Part shown: in pieces, positions 1-7,521 of the stretch
Layout of the letters: every line of letters starts with the position of its first letter
Numbering within the stretch: the stretch's first letter is position 1
Assembly (NCBI GenBank): GCA_025451035.1
Contig: JANWLE010000089.1
Coordinates: 1 to 35,323 of the forward strand
DNA: 35,323 bases
From: Solirubrobacteraceae bacterium
Lineage (GTDB): Bacteria > Actinomycetota > Thermoleophilia > Solirubrobacterales > Solirubrobacteraceae
Reading direction: 5' to 3'
Made by a program: the position numbers and the translations under genes
Notes under the pieces: generated by a model
What the model was told of the DNA's origin: nothing
The model's database searches: none
Seen by the model: the letters and a program-made list of their open reading frames with translations, nothing else

Positions 1-135
1 ATCAACCTCGCGGCCGCGAAGAACATGATCACCATCGACGAGCTCGTCGTCTCCCTAAGCCCCCACCTCATCGCCACCGCCGCACGCATCTCCGCCCGCC
101 TCGGCTACCGCCGCGCAGACCAACGCAACAACTAG
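1..135 (+). CDS. C-terminal fragment of a probable IclR-family transcriptional regulator
   Basis: Frame 1 is open from the window edge to TAG at 133-135 and gives 44 residues, so the gene begins outside the window. The visible end reads as a helix finishing in ISARLGYRR. This resembles the last helix of the IclR effector-binding domain, which commonly ends in a similar I-(S/A)-x-x-LG sequence after a 'basic loop, E/D-x-L, helix' pattern. Codons are strongly C/G-ending, supporting a real gene. The DNA-binding domain is not visible, so the family call rests on the tail only; another regulator or enzyme with a similar final helix is possible. A GC-rich hairpin follows the stop. Confidence 0.5.
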   Translation: MNLAAAKNMITIDELVVSLSPHLIATAARISARLGYRRADQRNN

Positions 136-148
136 CGGCACGAACGCG

Positions 149-186
149 CCCGCCGCTGCGATCACGCTTCTTGTGAGCGCGGCGGG
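149..186 (+). terminator. Hairpin after the IclR-like gene, terminator-like without a U-tract
   Basis: CCCGCCGC (149-156) pairs with GCGGCGGG (179-186). An inner TCAC/GTGA pair (162-165 with 173-176) lies inside. It sits 13 nt after the stop codon of the fragment at 1-135. No T-run follows, so intrinsic termination is only a possibility. Confidence 0.45.
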
Positions 187-253
187 TACGCCCAAATCCG
201 CGCGGGGCTGCCCGCCTAGCGCGGGACGCCGCTGTCGAGCCGAGCCGCACGGC

Positions 254-259
254 TAGCCT
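254..259 (+). promoter_or_regulatory. TAGCCT -10 box for the glycosyltransferase gene
   Basis: TAGCCT fits TANNNT and lies 10 nt before the GTG at 270, the spacing also seen before valS and proB. A second TAGCCT at 281-286 lies 16 nt before the in-frame ATG at 303, so the true start is ambiguous. No -35 hexamer is convincing. Confidence 0.45.
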
Positions 260-269
260 CACCATTCGC

Positions 270-1670
270 GTGGGAACCTCTAGCCTGCGGCTCACCGTGG
301 CTATGCATCTGACACGCTTTCGGCCTCTTTCAGGACGCGACCTAGCGCTGCTTCTCATCGTCGCCGTGATCCTCGGCGGGGCTGTCGCACGCGCCGAGGT
401 GATCGGGACGAACACGTTCGTATCCGCGGATGAGATCGGCTACGCGGGCGACGCCAACCGCATCCTTGCGCACGAGCGGTACGGGTCGTTTAAGTGGGCG
501 CCCGGAACCCCTGCCGTGTTTGCGCTGTTCGCGCGCGCCGCCGGCTATCACTCTCTGAAGATCACGACTCATGCCCACGGGCCGGCTCAGGATGCGCAGC
601 TCGCGATCGAGGTCCTGACACTGGTTCTGGTCGCGCTCATCGCCTGGATGCTCGCCGGGCCGTGGGCGGCGCTCATCGCCGTGGCGCTGACCGCCGCATA
701 CATCCCGCTCGTCCTCGTCACCCGCAGCTACCTATCTGAGCCGCTCGGCGGGTTGATGCTGTTGGCGGCGCTGGCCAGCGGAGCGCTCGCGCGCACACGC
801 AGGCTCCCCTACATCGCGGGCGCGGGCGCCGTGGCGGGACTGGCCTGCTTGGCACGCAACGACCTGGCCGTCGGAATGGCGGTCATCGCAGTGGCGATCG
901 CGCTAGCCGGCAGGCCACCATGGCGCACGGCGGCGTGCCGACTAGCCGTATACCTCGGGTGTCTTGCGCTCGTCGTCGCACCATGGGTCATCTACGCCTC
1001 GCAGCGCAATGGGCGCTTCGTGCCGATCACGACCTCGGGGCCGAACGCGCTGTTCATAGGCACCTATCTTCCCGGCCACGGCGAGCAGTTCCAGACGGTG
1101 GCGACCTTCCGTGGCGCGGTCTGCGCACGTGAGCCCACGCAGTGCGCGCATTTCCGGCCCGGCTACACGGCGCCCATGTTTCGCCTGATCGCTTCGCGCT
1201 ACCCGCATCTCTCGGAGAACCGCGCCGCGACCGAAGCGGCGCTGGAAAACCTGCGCAAGTACGCGCTCGGCCAGCCATTCGCGTTCACCGGCATGATGTG
1301 GGAAAAGTTCTGGCACTTGTGGAGCTATCCCTGGAGCGGAGGCAACAGCGGCCTGCACCCGGACACCAGCCGCACCCAGCACGTCGTGTTCTTCCTGCTG
1401 GCCTGGGTCGGTCTGTTGGGTGGCGCCGTCGTTCTGCGTCGCTTTGAGCTCATCGCCGCGACGGCGGTCCTGCTTGCCGTCTCGCTGCTGAACATGGTCT
1501 TCGTCGCCCAAGCACGCGACAATGTCCGTCTCGCGCCGACGCTGCTGACCTATGGCGCGGCCGGCCTATGGCTGCTAATCACCAAGCGGCTTGTGCCTGG
1601 CCTCAAACGTCGCCGTGAAGCCGCGGCGGGGCCTCCGCAGAAGAGCACGGGGCCTGTCACGGTCGGCTGA
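270..1670 (+). CDS. GT-C fold membrane glycosyltransferase (PMT/ArnT-like, family 39/83 type)
   Basis: This 466-residue protein has about ten hydrophobic segments. An N-terminal membrane helix is followed by an external loop with an acidic motif (SADEIGY) at the position of the catalytic Asp/Glu of polyprenyl-phosphate-dependent GT-C enzymes. Such enzymes transfer a sugar from a lipid carrier to a protein, lipid or glycan on the outer face of the membrane. The middle contains alternating Leu/Ala/Val helices, then a soluble loop with two Cys (about residues 282 and 290) and a W-rich stretch. The last two helices precede a basic tail. GTG 270 is chosen because of the TAGCCT box 10 nt upstream; ATG 303 is the alternative. 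The 3' end overlaps the convergent LysR gene by 14 nt. Acceptor and sugar cannot be predicted. Confidence 0.75.
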   Translation: MGTSSLRLTVAMHLTRFRPLSGRDLALLLIVAVILGGAVARAEVIGTNTFVSADEIGYAGDANRILAHERYGSFKWAPGTPAVFALFARAAGYHSLKITTHAHGPAQDAQLAIEVLTLVLVALIAWMLAGPWAALIAVALTAAYIPLVLVTRSYLSEPLGGLMLLAALASGALARTRRLPYIAGAGAVAGLACLARNDLAVGMAVIAVAIALAGRPPWRTAACRLAVYLGCLALVVAPWVIYASQRNGRFVPITTSGPNALFIGTYLPGHGEQFQTVATFRGAVCAREPTQCAHFRPGYTAPMFRLIASRYPHLSENRAATEAALENLRKYALGQPFAFTGMMWEKFWHLWSYPWSGGNSGLHPDTSRTQHVVFFLLAWVGLLGGAVVLRRFELIAATAVLLAVSLLNMVFVAQARDNVRLAPTLLTYGAAGLWLLITKRLVPGLKRRREAAAGPPQKSTGPVTVG

Positions 1671-2595
1671 GTGGACGTGCGCGATAGTTGCCCGCGGTCT
1701 CTTCCAGCAAGCGCAGCATGGCCGAGGCCGCTGGTATCAGACGGGTCTTCGGCGGTAGCGCCGCCGTCACGCACCGCACCGGCGGATGCGGCGAGAGCGA
1801 ACGGATCACTATGTCCTCGCGCGCGGGGGAGAGCGCCAGCTCGGGGATGAGCGCCACGCCAACGCCGGCGGCGACGAGCCCCTGGATTGTCTGGTAGTCG
1901 TCGCTCTCAAAGGAGACATCCGGCTCAAAGCCAGCGGCGTGACAGCAACGCACGACATGGCGGGCGCACGGGCTGGAGCTAGAGGTTTGAATCCACGCCT
2001 CCCCACCCAGCTGCGACAGACGCAATGTGCGCTCGCGCGCCAATGGATGCTCGCGGGGCAGTGCGAGATACATCGGGTCCTCGAGCAGCTCAACGCGCTT
2101 CAGTCGGCTCGCATGAGAGCGGTGATCCGCTGCGCCCGTGCCACGGAACTCGAACAGCAGCGCCAGGTCGAACTCGCCGGCCGCCAGACGAGGAGCGATC
2201 TCGTGCGGTTCGCCCTCCGCCAGCGTCAGCGCGATCTCTGGATAGGCGGATCTGAAGCTCGCGATCGCAAGCGGCATCAGCGTCGCACCAGCGGTGGGGA
2301 ACGAGGCTACACGCAGCTCTCCTCCGCGCAATCCGGCGATCGCCGCGAGCTCTGCCTCAGCCGCCTGGATCCGGGCGAGGATGCCGTCGGTGTGCTCCAG
2401 CAGCGTTTGCCCAGCACCGGTTAGCGTCACCCCGCGCGCCTGTCGTTCGAGCAAAGGCACGCCAGCTTCGGCCTCGAGCGCCGCGATCTGTTGAGAGACC
2501 GCCGACTGGGTGTAGGAAAGCGCGTCAGCGGCGGCGGAGAACGAGCCGTGGTCGGCCACCTCACGCAAAACCCGGAGCCGACCGACATTCAACAT
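1657..2595 (-). CDS. LysR-family transcriptional regulator
   Basis: The 312-residue protein has the standard LysR layout. Residues 1-60 form the winged HTH, recognisable from FSAAADALSYTQSAVSQQI and the LLERQARGVTLTGAG wing. A linker helix follows, then a periplasmic-binding-protein-like effector domain (about 90-300) starting GGELRVASFPTAGATLMP. LysR proteins usually bind as tetramers between divergent genes and respond to a small molecule. The neighbour across 117 nt is the divergent universal-stress gene, the most likely target besides the regulator itself. ATG 2595 is preceded by TAAGTT 6 nt upstream, suggesting a leaderless message. The inducer is unknown. The 3' end overlaps the glycosyltransferase gene. 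Confidence 0.93.
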   Translation of the reverse strand: MLNVGRLRVLREVADHGSFSAAADALSYTQSAVSQQIAALEAEAGVPLLERQARGVTLTGAGQTLLEHTDGILARIQAAEAELAAIAGLRGGELRVASFPTAGATLMPLAIASFRSAYPEIALTLAEGEPHEIAPRLAAGEFDLALLFEFRGTGAADHRSHASRLKRVELLEDPMYLALPREHPLARERTLRLSQLGGEAWIQTSSSSPCARHVVRCCHAAGFEPDVSFESDDYQTIQGLVAAGVGVALIPELALSPAREDIVIRSLSPHPPVRCVTAALPPKTRLIPAASAMLRLLEETAGNYRARPLSRP

Positions 2596-2623
2596 TAGAA
2601 TAACTTATATCAACTATCTCTAA
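2595..2623. promoter_or_regulatory. AT-rich LysR/usp divergent control region with dyad TTAGA-N19-TCTAA
   Basis: TTAGA (2595-2599) and TCTAA (2619-2623) form an inverted repeat around an AT-rich core, unusual in this GC-rich window. The minus-strand TAAGTT (2602-2607) lies 6 nt before the LysR ATG and is a plausible -10. LysR sites are typically dyads of T-N11-A type in such divergent spacers, so this is a reasonable autoregulatory operator. Binding is inferred. Confidence 0.45.
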
Positions 2624-2712
2624 TCCGAGTGGTACTGATGGCAGGACGATGTCACTGTTAGATCGAAACAACCACCAAGCTTCGATCACTCAGACAACAG
2701 GAGACAGGGGCA

Positions 2713-3390
2713 ATGTCAGCTACAAAGATCATCGTGTCCTACGACGGGACAGCCAACGAGGAGGATGCCGTCGCCCTCGGGCGCGTCTTCGCGAAGGCGG
2801 GGGCTGAACTCATCCTCGCTTACGTGCGTCACGGCGAGCGGGGGCCAGACGACCCAGACGCCGAGACGCTACTGGCGCGCGGCGCCGAGCTGCTCGGCGA
2901 CCCCAATGTCGTGCGCAAGGTCGTAAACGACCGCTCCACGCCCGAGGGCCTGCGCAGGCTGGCGGAGGAAGAGAGCGCGAGCGTGATCGTGTTCTGCTCC
3001 GACTCGCACACCGCGCCGGGCAGCATTAGCATCGGCAACTCCGCTCAACGCCTGCTCGATGGCGGACGTTTCGCGATCGCCATCGCCCCCGTCGGCCTCG
3101 CCGACCACGAGGCGCACATCGGGCGGGTCGTGCTCGTGAGCGACGAGACCGATCAAGCGGCACGTGCCACGGCACAACGGCTCTCCGGGGCGTTTGGCGC
3201 CGAGCTGCAAGAAGACCCGGATGGCACCGACGCTCACCTGCTCATCGTCGGCTCGCGTCCGGAGGCGGGCGAGGGCCAGGTCGCGCTCAGCGCCGCGGCG
3301 ATCAACCTGATCGAGAACGCGACCGCCATCGTGCTCGTCGTGCCGCGCGCCAAGAGCATCGACTTCGACGGCATGGCTCTGAGCGCCTAG
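2713..3390 (+). CDS. Universal stress protein (UspA-like, tandem domains, second degenerate)
   Basis: The 225-residue protein contains a full UspA-fold domain (about 1-127). It starts with the core strand KIIVSYDGTANEEDA, and ends with a GSISIGNSAQRLL segment, which occupies the place of the nucleotide-binding G-x2-G-x9-G-S/T loop but departs from it. A shorter second copy (137-211) ends in IVLVVPRA and lacks a recognisable ATP loop. Usp proteins are cytoplasmic and modulate survival under stress, often by binding ATP or forming heterodimers. ATG 2713 follows a good Shine-Dalgarno (AGGAG, about 9 nt upstream). It is divergent from the LysR gene, suggesting control by it. Its TAG shares the palindromic CTAG with the stop of the convergent small ORF at 3387-3566. 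Confidence 0.8.
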   Translation: MSATKIIVSYDGTANEEDAVALGRVFAKAGAELILAYVRHGERGPDDPDAETLLARGAELLGDPNVVRKVVNDRSTPEGLRRLAEEESASVIVFCSDSHTAPGSISIGNSAQRLLDGGRFAIAIAPVGLADHEAHIGRVVLVSDETDQAARATAQRLSGAFGAELQEDPDGTDAHLLIVGSRPEAGEGQVALSAAAINLIENATAIVLVVPRAKSIDFDGMALSA

Positions 3391-3566
3391 CGCCCAGAGC
3401 TGATGGAATCCGAGCCGCGCCCGTGTCTGCGCCCACGGACGCGGTTCCAAAGCCAGCGCGCATAGGCGCCAAGGAGGTCGAGTCCGCCGCCGAGGAGATG
3501 GCCGACTGGGCCAGTCCACAGCCAGGCCTCCAGGCGTTCGATCAAGCGGCGAGGCGCAGGCGGCAT
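3387..3566 (-). CDS. Small 59-residue hypothetical protein between usp and tig
   Basis: A minus-strand ORF runs from ATG (3566-3564) to TAG (3389-3387). It starts MPPAPRRLIERLEAWLW, continues through a Gly/Leu-rich hydrophobic centre (TGPVGHLLGGGLDLLGAYA) and ends with a basic tail (RWLWNRVRGRRHGR). Most codons in the core are C/G-ending. A TACCGT -10 box lies exactly 8 nt before the ATG, matching the near-leaderless layout of other genes here. The hydrophobic, Trp-flanked stretch suggests a peripheral membrane or short hairpin-type membrane association. I know no function. It is short enough to be missed by usual length cut-offs. The competing plus-strand reading (upstream extension of tig) is much less protein-like. 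Confidence 0.6.
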   Translation of the reverse strand: MPPAPRRLIERLEAWLWTGPVGHLLGGGLDLLGAYARWLWNRVRGRRHGRGSDSISSGR

Positions 3567-3574
3567 CGGGCGGC

Positions 3575-3584
3575 ACGGTATCGT
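3575..3584. promoter_or_regulatory. Possible bidirectional -10 element between the small ORF and tig
   Basis: ACGGTATCGT is nearly self-complementary. Read on minus it gives TACCGT (3575-3580), 8 nt before the small ORF's ATG. Read on plus it gives TATCGT (3579-3584), about 80 nt before the trigger factor ATG. Both fit TANNNT. The minus use is better supported by spacing. Confidence 0.4.
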
Positions 3585-3665
3585 GGCGGACTACCGGCCG
3601 CCGCGAGGCTTCCCCCAAGCCGTCTCGCGAGGTCGACCCTGGCCCGATCGTCCATTCGCGAGCGC

Positions 3666-5063
3666 ATGCCACAAAACCTCACCACCACCGTCACAGACCT
3701 GCCCGAATCGCGCGTAAGCGTGCAGGTGCACGTACCCGCAGACATCGTTAGCAGCCGCGTGCAGAGCAAGGCTCGCCAGCTCGGACGCCAGCTGAAGATC
3801 CCAGGCTTTCGCAAGGGGAAGATCCCGCCAGCGCTAGTGATTCAGCGCCTGGGCCGCGAGTATGTGCTCGACGAGGCGATCAGGGACACCCTCCCGACCT
3901 GGTACGCCCAGGCCATCGTGGAGGCGGGCATCACCCCCGTCGGCGATCCGAAACTCGAGATCGGTTCCTCGCCTGCCGACGGCGAGGCACTTGAGTTCTC
4001 GATCGAGATCGGCGTGCTGCCCAAGGCGCAGCTCGGCGAATACAAGGGGCTCGAGGTAGGCCGCTCGGAGGCGCAGGTGAGCGAGGAGAAGATCGACGAG
4101 GAGATCGACAAGCTGCGTGAGCGCCTTGCGAAGCTCGAGTCCGTCAACCGCGAGGCTCAGACCGGCGACTTCTTGGTGATCGATTATGTCGGCTCGATAG
4201 GGGGCGTCGCGTTCGCCGACGGCGAGGGACGTGACCAGCTGCTGGAGCTCGGTGGCGGCAATCTCGTCGAGGGCTTCGAGGAGGGATTGATCTCATCGCG
4301 GGCCGGTGAGGAGCGCACCGTGGAGGCGACATTCCCTGCTGACTACGCCAACGAGCAGCTAGCCGGCGAGGCCGCCTCATTCGCGGTGACGGTCAAGGAT
4401 GTTAAGACCAAGGTGGTCCCGGAGGTGGGCGAAGAGCTCGCCGCCGACCTCGGCTTCGACACGCTCGAGGACCTGCGCAAGGACATAGGTGACCGTCTGC
4501 AGGAGATCGAGCAGGCCAGGGTCGAGAAGGAGTTCAGCCAGGCGGCACTGGACGCCGCGACCGCCGCTTCGAGCGTCGAGGTCCCCGATGCTCTGATCCA
4601 GGCGAGAGCCCAGGAAATGTGGGAGCGGACCCTGCACGCGCTCGAGCATCGCGGCATATCCAAGGACGCTTACCTGTCCATCTCCTCGCGCAGCGAGGAG
4701 GAGGTCCTCGCCGAGCTTGAGCCCGATGCGGAGCAGGTCCTGCGACGCGAGGCGGTGCTAGCCGCAGTCGTGCAGGCAGAGTCGATCAAGCCCACCGACG
4801 AGGACATCCGTGAGGTGCTCGCAGCGACCGCTGAGCGGGAGGGGGTGGATCTAGACGAGCTGCTAGAGCGCCTGCGTGGCAGCGCTCGGATGGAGGAGCT
4901 GCGGGAGGATCTCGCGGCCCAGCAGGCCGTGGAGCTGCTGGCCAAAGAGGCCAAGCCCGTATCGATCGAGCGCGTCGAGGCGCGCGAGAAGATCTGGACC
5001 CCTGAGAGCGAGGAGCCACAGTCAGCAGCGGCCTCCGGCGGGCTCTGGACCCCCGACTCCTAG
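3666..5063 (+). CDS. tig: Trigger factor, ribosome-associated chaperone
   Basis: This 465-residue chaperone binds the ribosome exit tunnel and shields nascent chains. The N-terminal ribosome-binding domain carries the signature loop PGFRKGKIP (residues 46-54). A FKBP-type peptidyl-prolyl isomerase domain follows (about 160-245, starting GDFLVIDYVG and including VEGFEEGL). The rest is the helical C-terminal substrate-binding domain. The frame is open back to 3423, but ATG 3666 is where the family's N-terminus begins, and the upstream part lies over the antisense small ORF. The C-terminus has an unusual duplicated motif, IWTPESE and LWTPDS, separated by an Ser/Ala-rich spacer. clpP and clpX follow, a typical proteostasis arrangement. 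Confidence 0.96.
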   Translation: MPQNLTTTVTDLPESRVSVQVHVPADIVSSRVQSKARQLGRQLKIPGFRKGKIPPALVIQRLGREYVLDEAIRDTLPTWYAQAIVEAGITPVGDPKLEIGSSPADGEALEFSIEIGVLPKAQLGEYKGLEVGRSEAQVSEEKIDEEIDKLRERLAKLESVNREAQTGDFLVIDYVGSIGGVAFADGEGRDQLLELGGGNLVEGFEEGLISSRAGEERTVEATFPADYANEQLAGEAASFAVTVKDVKTKVVPEVGEELAADLGFDTLEDLRKDIGDRLQEIEQARVEKEFSQAALDAATAASSVEVPDALIQARAQEMWERTLHALEHRGISKDAYLSISSRSEEEVLAELEPDAEQVLRREAVLAAVVQAESIKPTDEDIREVLAATAEREGVDLDELLERLRGSARMEELREDLAAQQAVELLAKEAKPVSIERVEAREKIWTPESEEPQSAAASGGLWTPDS

Positions 5064-5134
5064 CTCGCAAAGGCCGCTCAAGGCCGGCGAGGCCGCGCCA
5101 GGAAACTCGCAGATCAGACTCAACAGTGCACAAA

Positions 5135-5177
5135 CCTTGCGAAAGCATGCAAGGAAGGTGTAGGTCGTTGCTAGACT
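5135..5177 (+). promoter_or_regulatory. clpP promoter with inverted repeat over the -35 region
   Basis: A TAGACT -10 box (5172-5177) is preceded by the inverted repeat CCTTGC-N8-GCAAGG (5135-5154). The right arm lies 17 nt before the -10 box, i.e. where a -35 hexamer would sit. The transcript would have a leader of about 115 nt. The repeat does not match CIRCE, or HAIR at its proper spacing, so the regulator is unknown. Confidence 0.5.
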
Positions 5178-5300
5178 CGCCGCAGAGGCCGAGATCAAAA
5201 CTCAACTCGGCTCAAAGCGGCGCACGACTACGGTTTTCGGGCCATCTTCGTCGTCGGTCAGAAGGAATCGAGCCGAGTAAGCGAAACCAAAGCGAGGACC

Positions 5301-5885
5301 ATGAGCCCACTTGTCCCAATGGTCGTTGAGCAGACCTCGCGAGGCGAGCGCGCGTTCGACATCTACAGCCGTCTGCTCAACGAGCGGATCATCTTTCTCG
5401 GCACCCCAGTCGACGACCAGATCGCCAATCTCGTGGTCGCTCAGTTGCTGCACCTGGAGTCCGAGGATCCCGAAAAGGATGTCTCGCTCTACATCAACTC
5501 CCCGGGCGGATCGGTCTACGCGGGTCTTGCGATCTACGACACGATGCAGTTCATCAAGCCAGACGTGCAGACGATCTGCGTCGGCATAGCGATGTCGATG
5601 GGAGCACTGCTCTTGGCCGGCGGCGCGGCGGGCAAGCGCATGGCGCTGCCGAACGCGAAGATCCTCATCCACCAGGTGTCGTCGAGCTTCCAGGGCCAGG
5701 CGACCGACATCGAGATCCACGCCAAGGAGATCATCGACGTGCGCCGGCGTCTGGACGAGATCATCGCCAAGCACACCGGCAAGGATCTCGAGCAGGTGCG
5801 CAGGGACACCGAGCGCGACTACTTCATGAGCTCTGAAGAGGCTAAGGAGTACGGAATCATCGACCGTGTGATCGTCGAGCACTAA
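5301..5885 (+). CDS. clpP: ATP-dependent Clp protease proteolytic subunit
   Basis: The 194-residue serine protease matches the usual ClpP length. The catalytic triad is visible: Ser99 in GIAMSMGA, His124 in KILIHQ, and Asp173 in TERDYF. Hallmark motifs YINSPGGSV (64-72) and the handle helix around DIEIHAKEI are intact. ClpP forms a tetradecameric chamber in the cytoplasm fed by an unfoldase, here most probably the ClpX encoded 39 nt downstream. ATG 5301 has a modest GCGAGG upstream. Only one clpP copy is in the window; actinobacteria often have a second paralogue elsewhere. The long leader contains a palindromic element that may mediate stress control. Confidence 0.97.
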   Translation: MSPLVPMVVEQTSRGERAFDIYSRLLNERIIFLGTPVDDQIANLVVAQLLHLESEDPEKDVSLYINSPGGSVYAGLAIYDTMQFIKPDVQTICVGIAMSMGALLLAGGAAGKRMALPNAKILIHQVSSSFQGQATDIEIHAKEIIDVRRRLDEIIAKHTGKDLEQVRRDTERDYFMSSEEAKEYGIIDRVIVEH

Positions 5886-5924
5886 GGCAAATCACGTGGG
5901 CGGCATCTGAGGAGGAGGAGATAA

Positions 5925-7199
5925 GTGGCCCGGCCTACCGACTCAAACGAGCAACTCCTATGTAGCTTCTGCGGCAAGTCGCAGCGACAGGTCAAGAAGC
6001 TGATCGCCGGACCCGGCGTCTACATCTGCGACGAGTGCATCGATCTCTGCAACGAGATCATCGACGAGGAGTTGACCGCTCCACCAGCATTCGACCTGGA
6101 AAACCTCCCCAAGCCAAAGGAAATCTACGACGTACTCGACGAGTACGTCGTAGGCCAGGAGGCGTCTAAGCGCACGCTGTCTGTGGCTGTCTATAACCAC
6201 TACAAGCGTGTGCAGATGATGCAGTCCTCGGACTCCGACATTGAGCTGCAGAAGTCCAACATCCTGCTGCTCGGTCCGACAGGCTGCGGCAAGACGCTGC
6301 TCGCACAGACGCTTGCGCGGATCCTCAACGTCCCGTTCGCGATCGCCGACGCCACCGCGCTGACGGAGGCCGGCTACGTCGGCGAGGATGTCGAGAACAT
6401 CCTCTTGAAGCTGATCCAAGCCGCCGACTACGACGTCAAGAAGGCCGAGACCGGGATCATCTACATCGACGAGGTCGACAAGATCGCGCGCAAGGCGGAT
6501 AACCCCTCGATCACCCGCGACGTGTCCGGTGAGGGCGTCCAGCAGGCGCTTCTGAAGATCCTCGAGGGCACACAGGCGTCGGTCCCGCCGCAAGGGGGAC
6601 GCAAGCATCCCCACCAGGAGTTCCTCACGATCGACACCACCAACATCCTTTTCGTCTGCGGCGGCGCGTTCGCGAACCTCGACAAGGTCATTCAGCGGCG
6701 CATCGGCCACAAGGGTGTCGGTTTCGCCGCGGCGATCGAGAAGAAAGCGGAACACGATCCCGGCGAGATCTTCGAGCACTGTCTGCCGGAGGACCTCATC
6801 CAGTACGGGCTGATCCCCGAGTTCATAGGTCGCCTGCCTGTCGTCTCCGCCGTACACCAGCTGACGCGCGACGATTTGATATCGATCCTCGTGGAGCCCC
6901 GCAACGCGCTGGTCAAGCAGTTCCAGCGCTTCTTCTCGTTCGACGGCATCGAGTTGGTGTTCGCGGAGGAGTCGCTCGCCGCGATCGCCGACAAGGGCCT
7001 GGAGCGCGAGACCGGTGCGCGTGGCCTGCGGTCCATCATCGAGGAGATTCTGCTCGAGGTGCAGTTCGAGTTGCCGTCAAGACGCGACGTCAAGAAGTGC
7101 GTCGTGACGAAGGAGACCGTCGAAAAGGGCCTGACCCCGACGCTCGTCACCGAGGCCGCGCCCGAAGAGGAGCCCAGCTTGCGCGAGGAGTCCGCCTAG
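5925..7199 (+). CDS. clpX: ClpX unfoldase, ATPase subunit of ClpXP
   Basis: The 424-residue AAA+ protein recognises, unfolds and feeds substrates to ClpP. The N-terminal zinc-binding domain has Cys13, Cys16, Cys35 and Cys38 in CSFCGKS...CDEC. Walker A is GPTGCGKT (117-124) and Walker B is IIYIDEVDK. The ClpP-contacting IGF loop appears as VGF (265-267, in HKGVGFAA). The sensor-2/C-terminal domain ends in a non-conserved acidic tail. GTG 5925 is supported by a very strong Shine-Dalgarno (GGAGGAGG region, about 8 nt upstream). It follows clpP closely and is probably cotranscribed. A short hairpin and a new promoter follow. Confidence 0.97.
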   Translation: MARPTDSNEQLLCSFCGKSQRQVKKLIAGPGVYICDECIDLCNEIIDEELTAPPAFDLENLPKPKEIYDVLDEYVVGQEASKRTLSVAVYNHYKRVQMMQSSDSDIELQKSNILLLGPTGCGKTLLAQTLARILNVPFAIADATALTEAGYVGEDVENILLKLIQAADYDVKKAETGIIYIDEVDKIARKADNPSITRDVSGEGVQQALLKILEGTQASVPPQGGRKHPHQEFLTIDTTNILFVCGGAFANLDKVIQRRIGHKGVGFAAAIEKKAEHDPGEIFEHCLPEDLIQYGLIPEFIGRLPVVSAVHQLTRDDLISILVEPRNALVKQFQRFFSFDGIELVFAEESLAAIADKGLERETGARGLRSIIEEILLEVQFELPSRRDVKKCVVTKETVEKGLTPTLVTEAAPEEEPSLREESA

Positions 7200-7221
7200 C
7201 AGCATGGGCGCCGTTAGCGAG

Positions 7222-7239
7222 CGCACACCTGCGTGTGCG
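7222..7239 (+). terminator. Short hairpin after clpX
   Basis: CGCACAC (7222-7228) and GTGTGCG (7233-7239) form a perfect 7-bp stem with a CTGC loop, 22 nt after the clpX stop. No U-tract follows. The next gene's -10 box starts 7 nt downstream, so it plausibly separates the two transcription units. Confidence 0.5.
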
Positions 7240-7245
7240 GCGAGC

Positions 7246-7251
7246 TAGGAT
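7246..7251 (+). promoter_or_regulatory. TAGGAT -10 box giving a leaderless message
   Basis: TAGGAT lies exactly 6 nt before ATG 7258 and no Shine-Dalgarno is present, so transcription should begin at or next to the start codon. Confidence 0.55.
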
Positions 7252-7257
7252 CTGCAC

Positions 7258-7518
7258 ATGGCAAAGCTAGAGCGCCTGAAGAAGCTTCCCTGGAGCACGC
7301 TGCTGCAAGGTGGCGCGCTCGCCCGCAACCGCTGGCGTGAGCTCTCGGCGAAAGACCGCCGCCGCATCGCCGAGCTCTTGCGGCGCTCGCGCGGGCTGCC
7401 CGGGAACCTGACCGTCAAGGAGCGCAGCGAGCTGCGCAAGCTATTCGGCAAGATTGACCTCAAGGCGGCGGGACGCGACCTGCTGGCCGGCAAAAGCAAA
7501 CCGCGCAAGCGACGCTGA
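7258..7518 (+). CDS. Conserved-looking basic hypothetical protein
   Basis: The 86-residue protein is very rich in Arg, Lys and Leu and starts MAKLERLKKLPWSTLLQGG. The middle (ELSAKDRRRIAELLRRSRG) reads as an amphipathic basic helix, and a second segment (LTVKERSELRKLFGKIDL) is also helical. The end (KSKPRKRR) is polybasic. No membrane segment or catalytic motif is visible. The charge suggests nucleic-acid or ribosome binding, which is inference. It has its own leaderless-type promoter and is followed after 3 nt by the next gene, so the two are probably an operon. I do not recognise a named family. Confidence 0.75.
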   Translation: MAKLERLKKLPWSTLLQGGALARNRWRELSAKDRRRIAELLRRSRGLPGNLTVKERSELRKLFGKIDLKAAGRDLLAGKSKPRKRR

Positions 7519-7521
7519 GCG

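Noticed and set aside
1786-2424. Plus-strand 212-residue ORF antisense to the LysR gene
   Set aside because: It is a mirror frame of a clear LysR gene in high-GC DNA; the sequence has no domain pattern and no promoter.
2869-3672. Minus-strand 267-residue ORF across usp and the tig upstream region
   Set aside because: It opposes the usp gene and has Arg/Pro-rich random composition. The different minus frame at 3387-3566 is the better coding candidate there.
5958-6857. Minus-strand 299-residue ORF opposite clpX
   Set aside because: Shadow of clpX; typical Asp/Val/Leu-rich antisense composition with no start signals.
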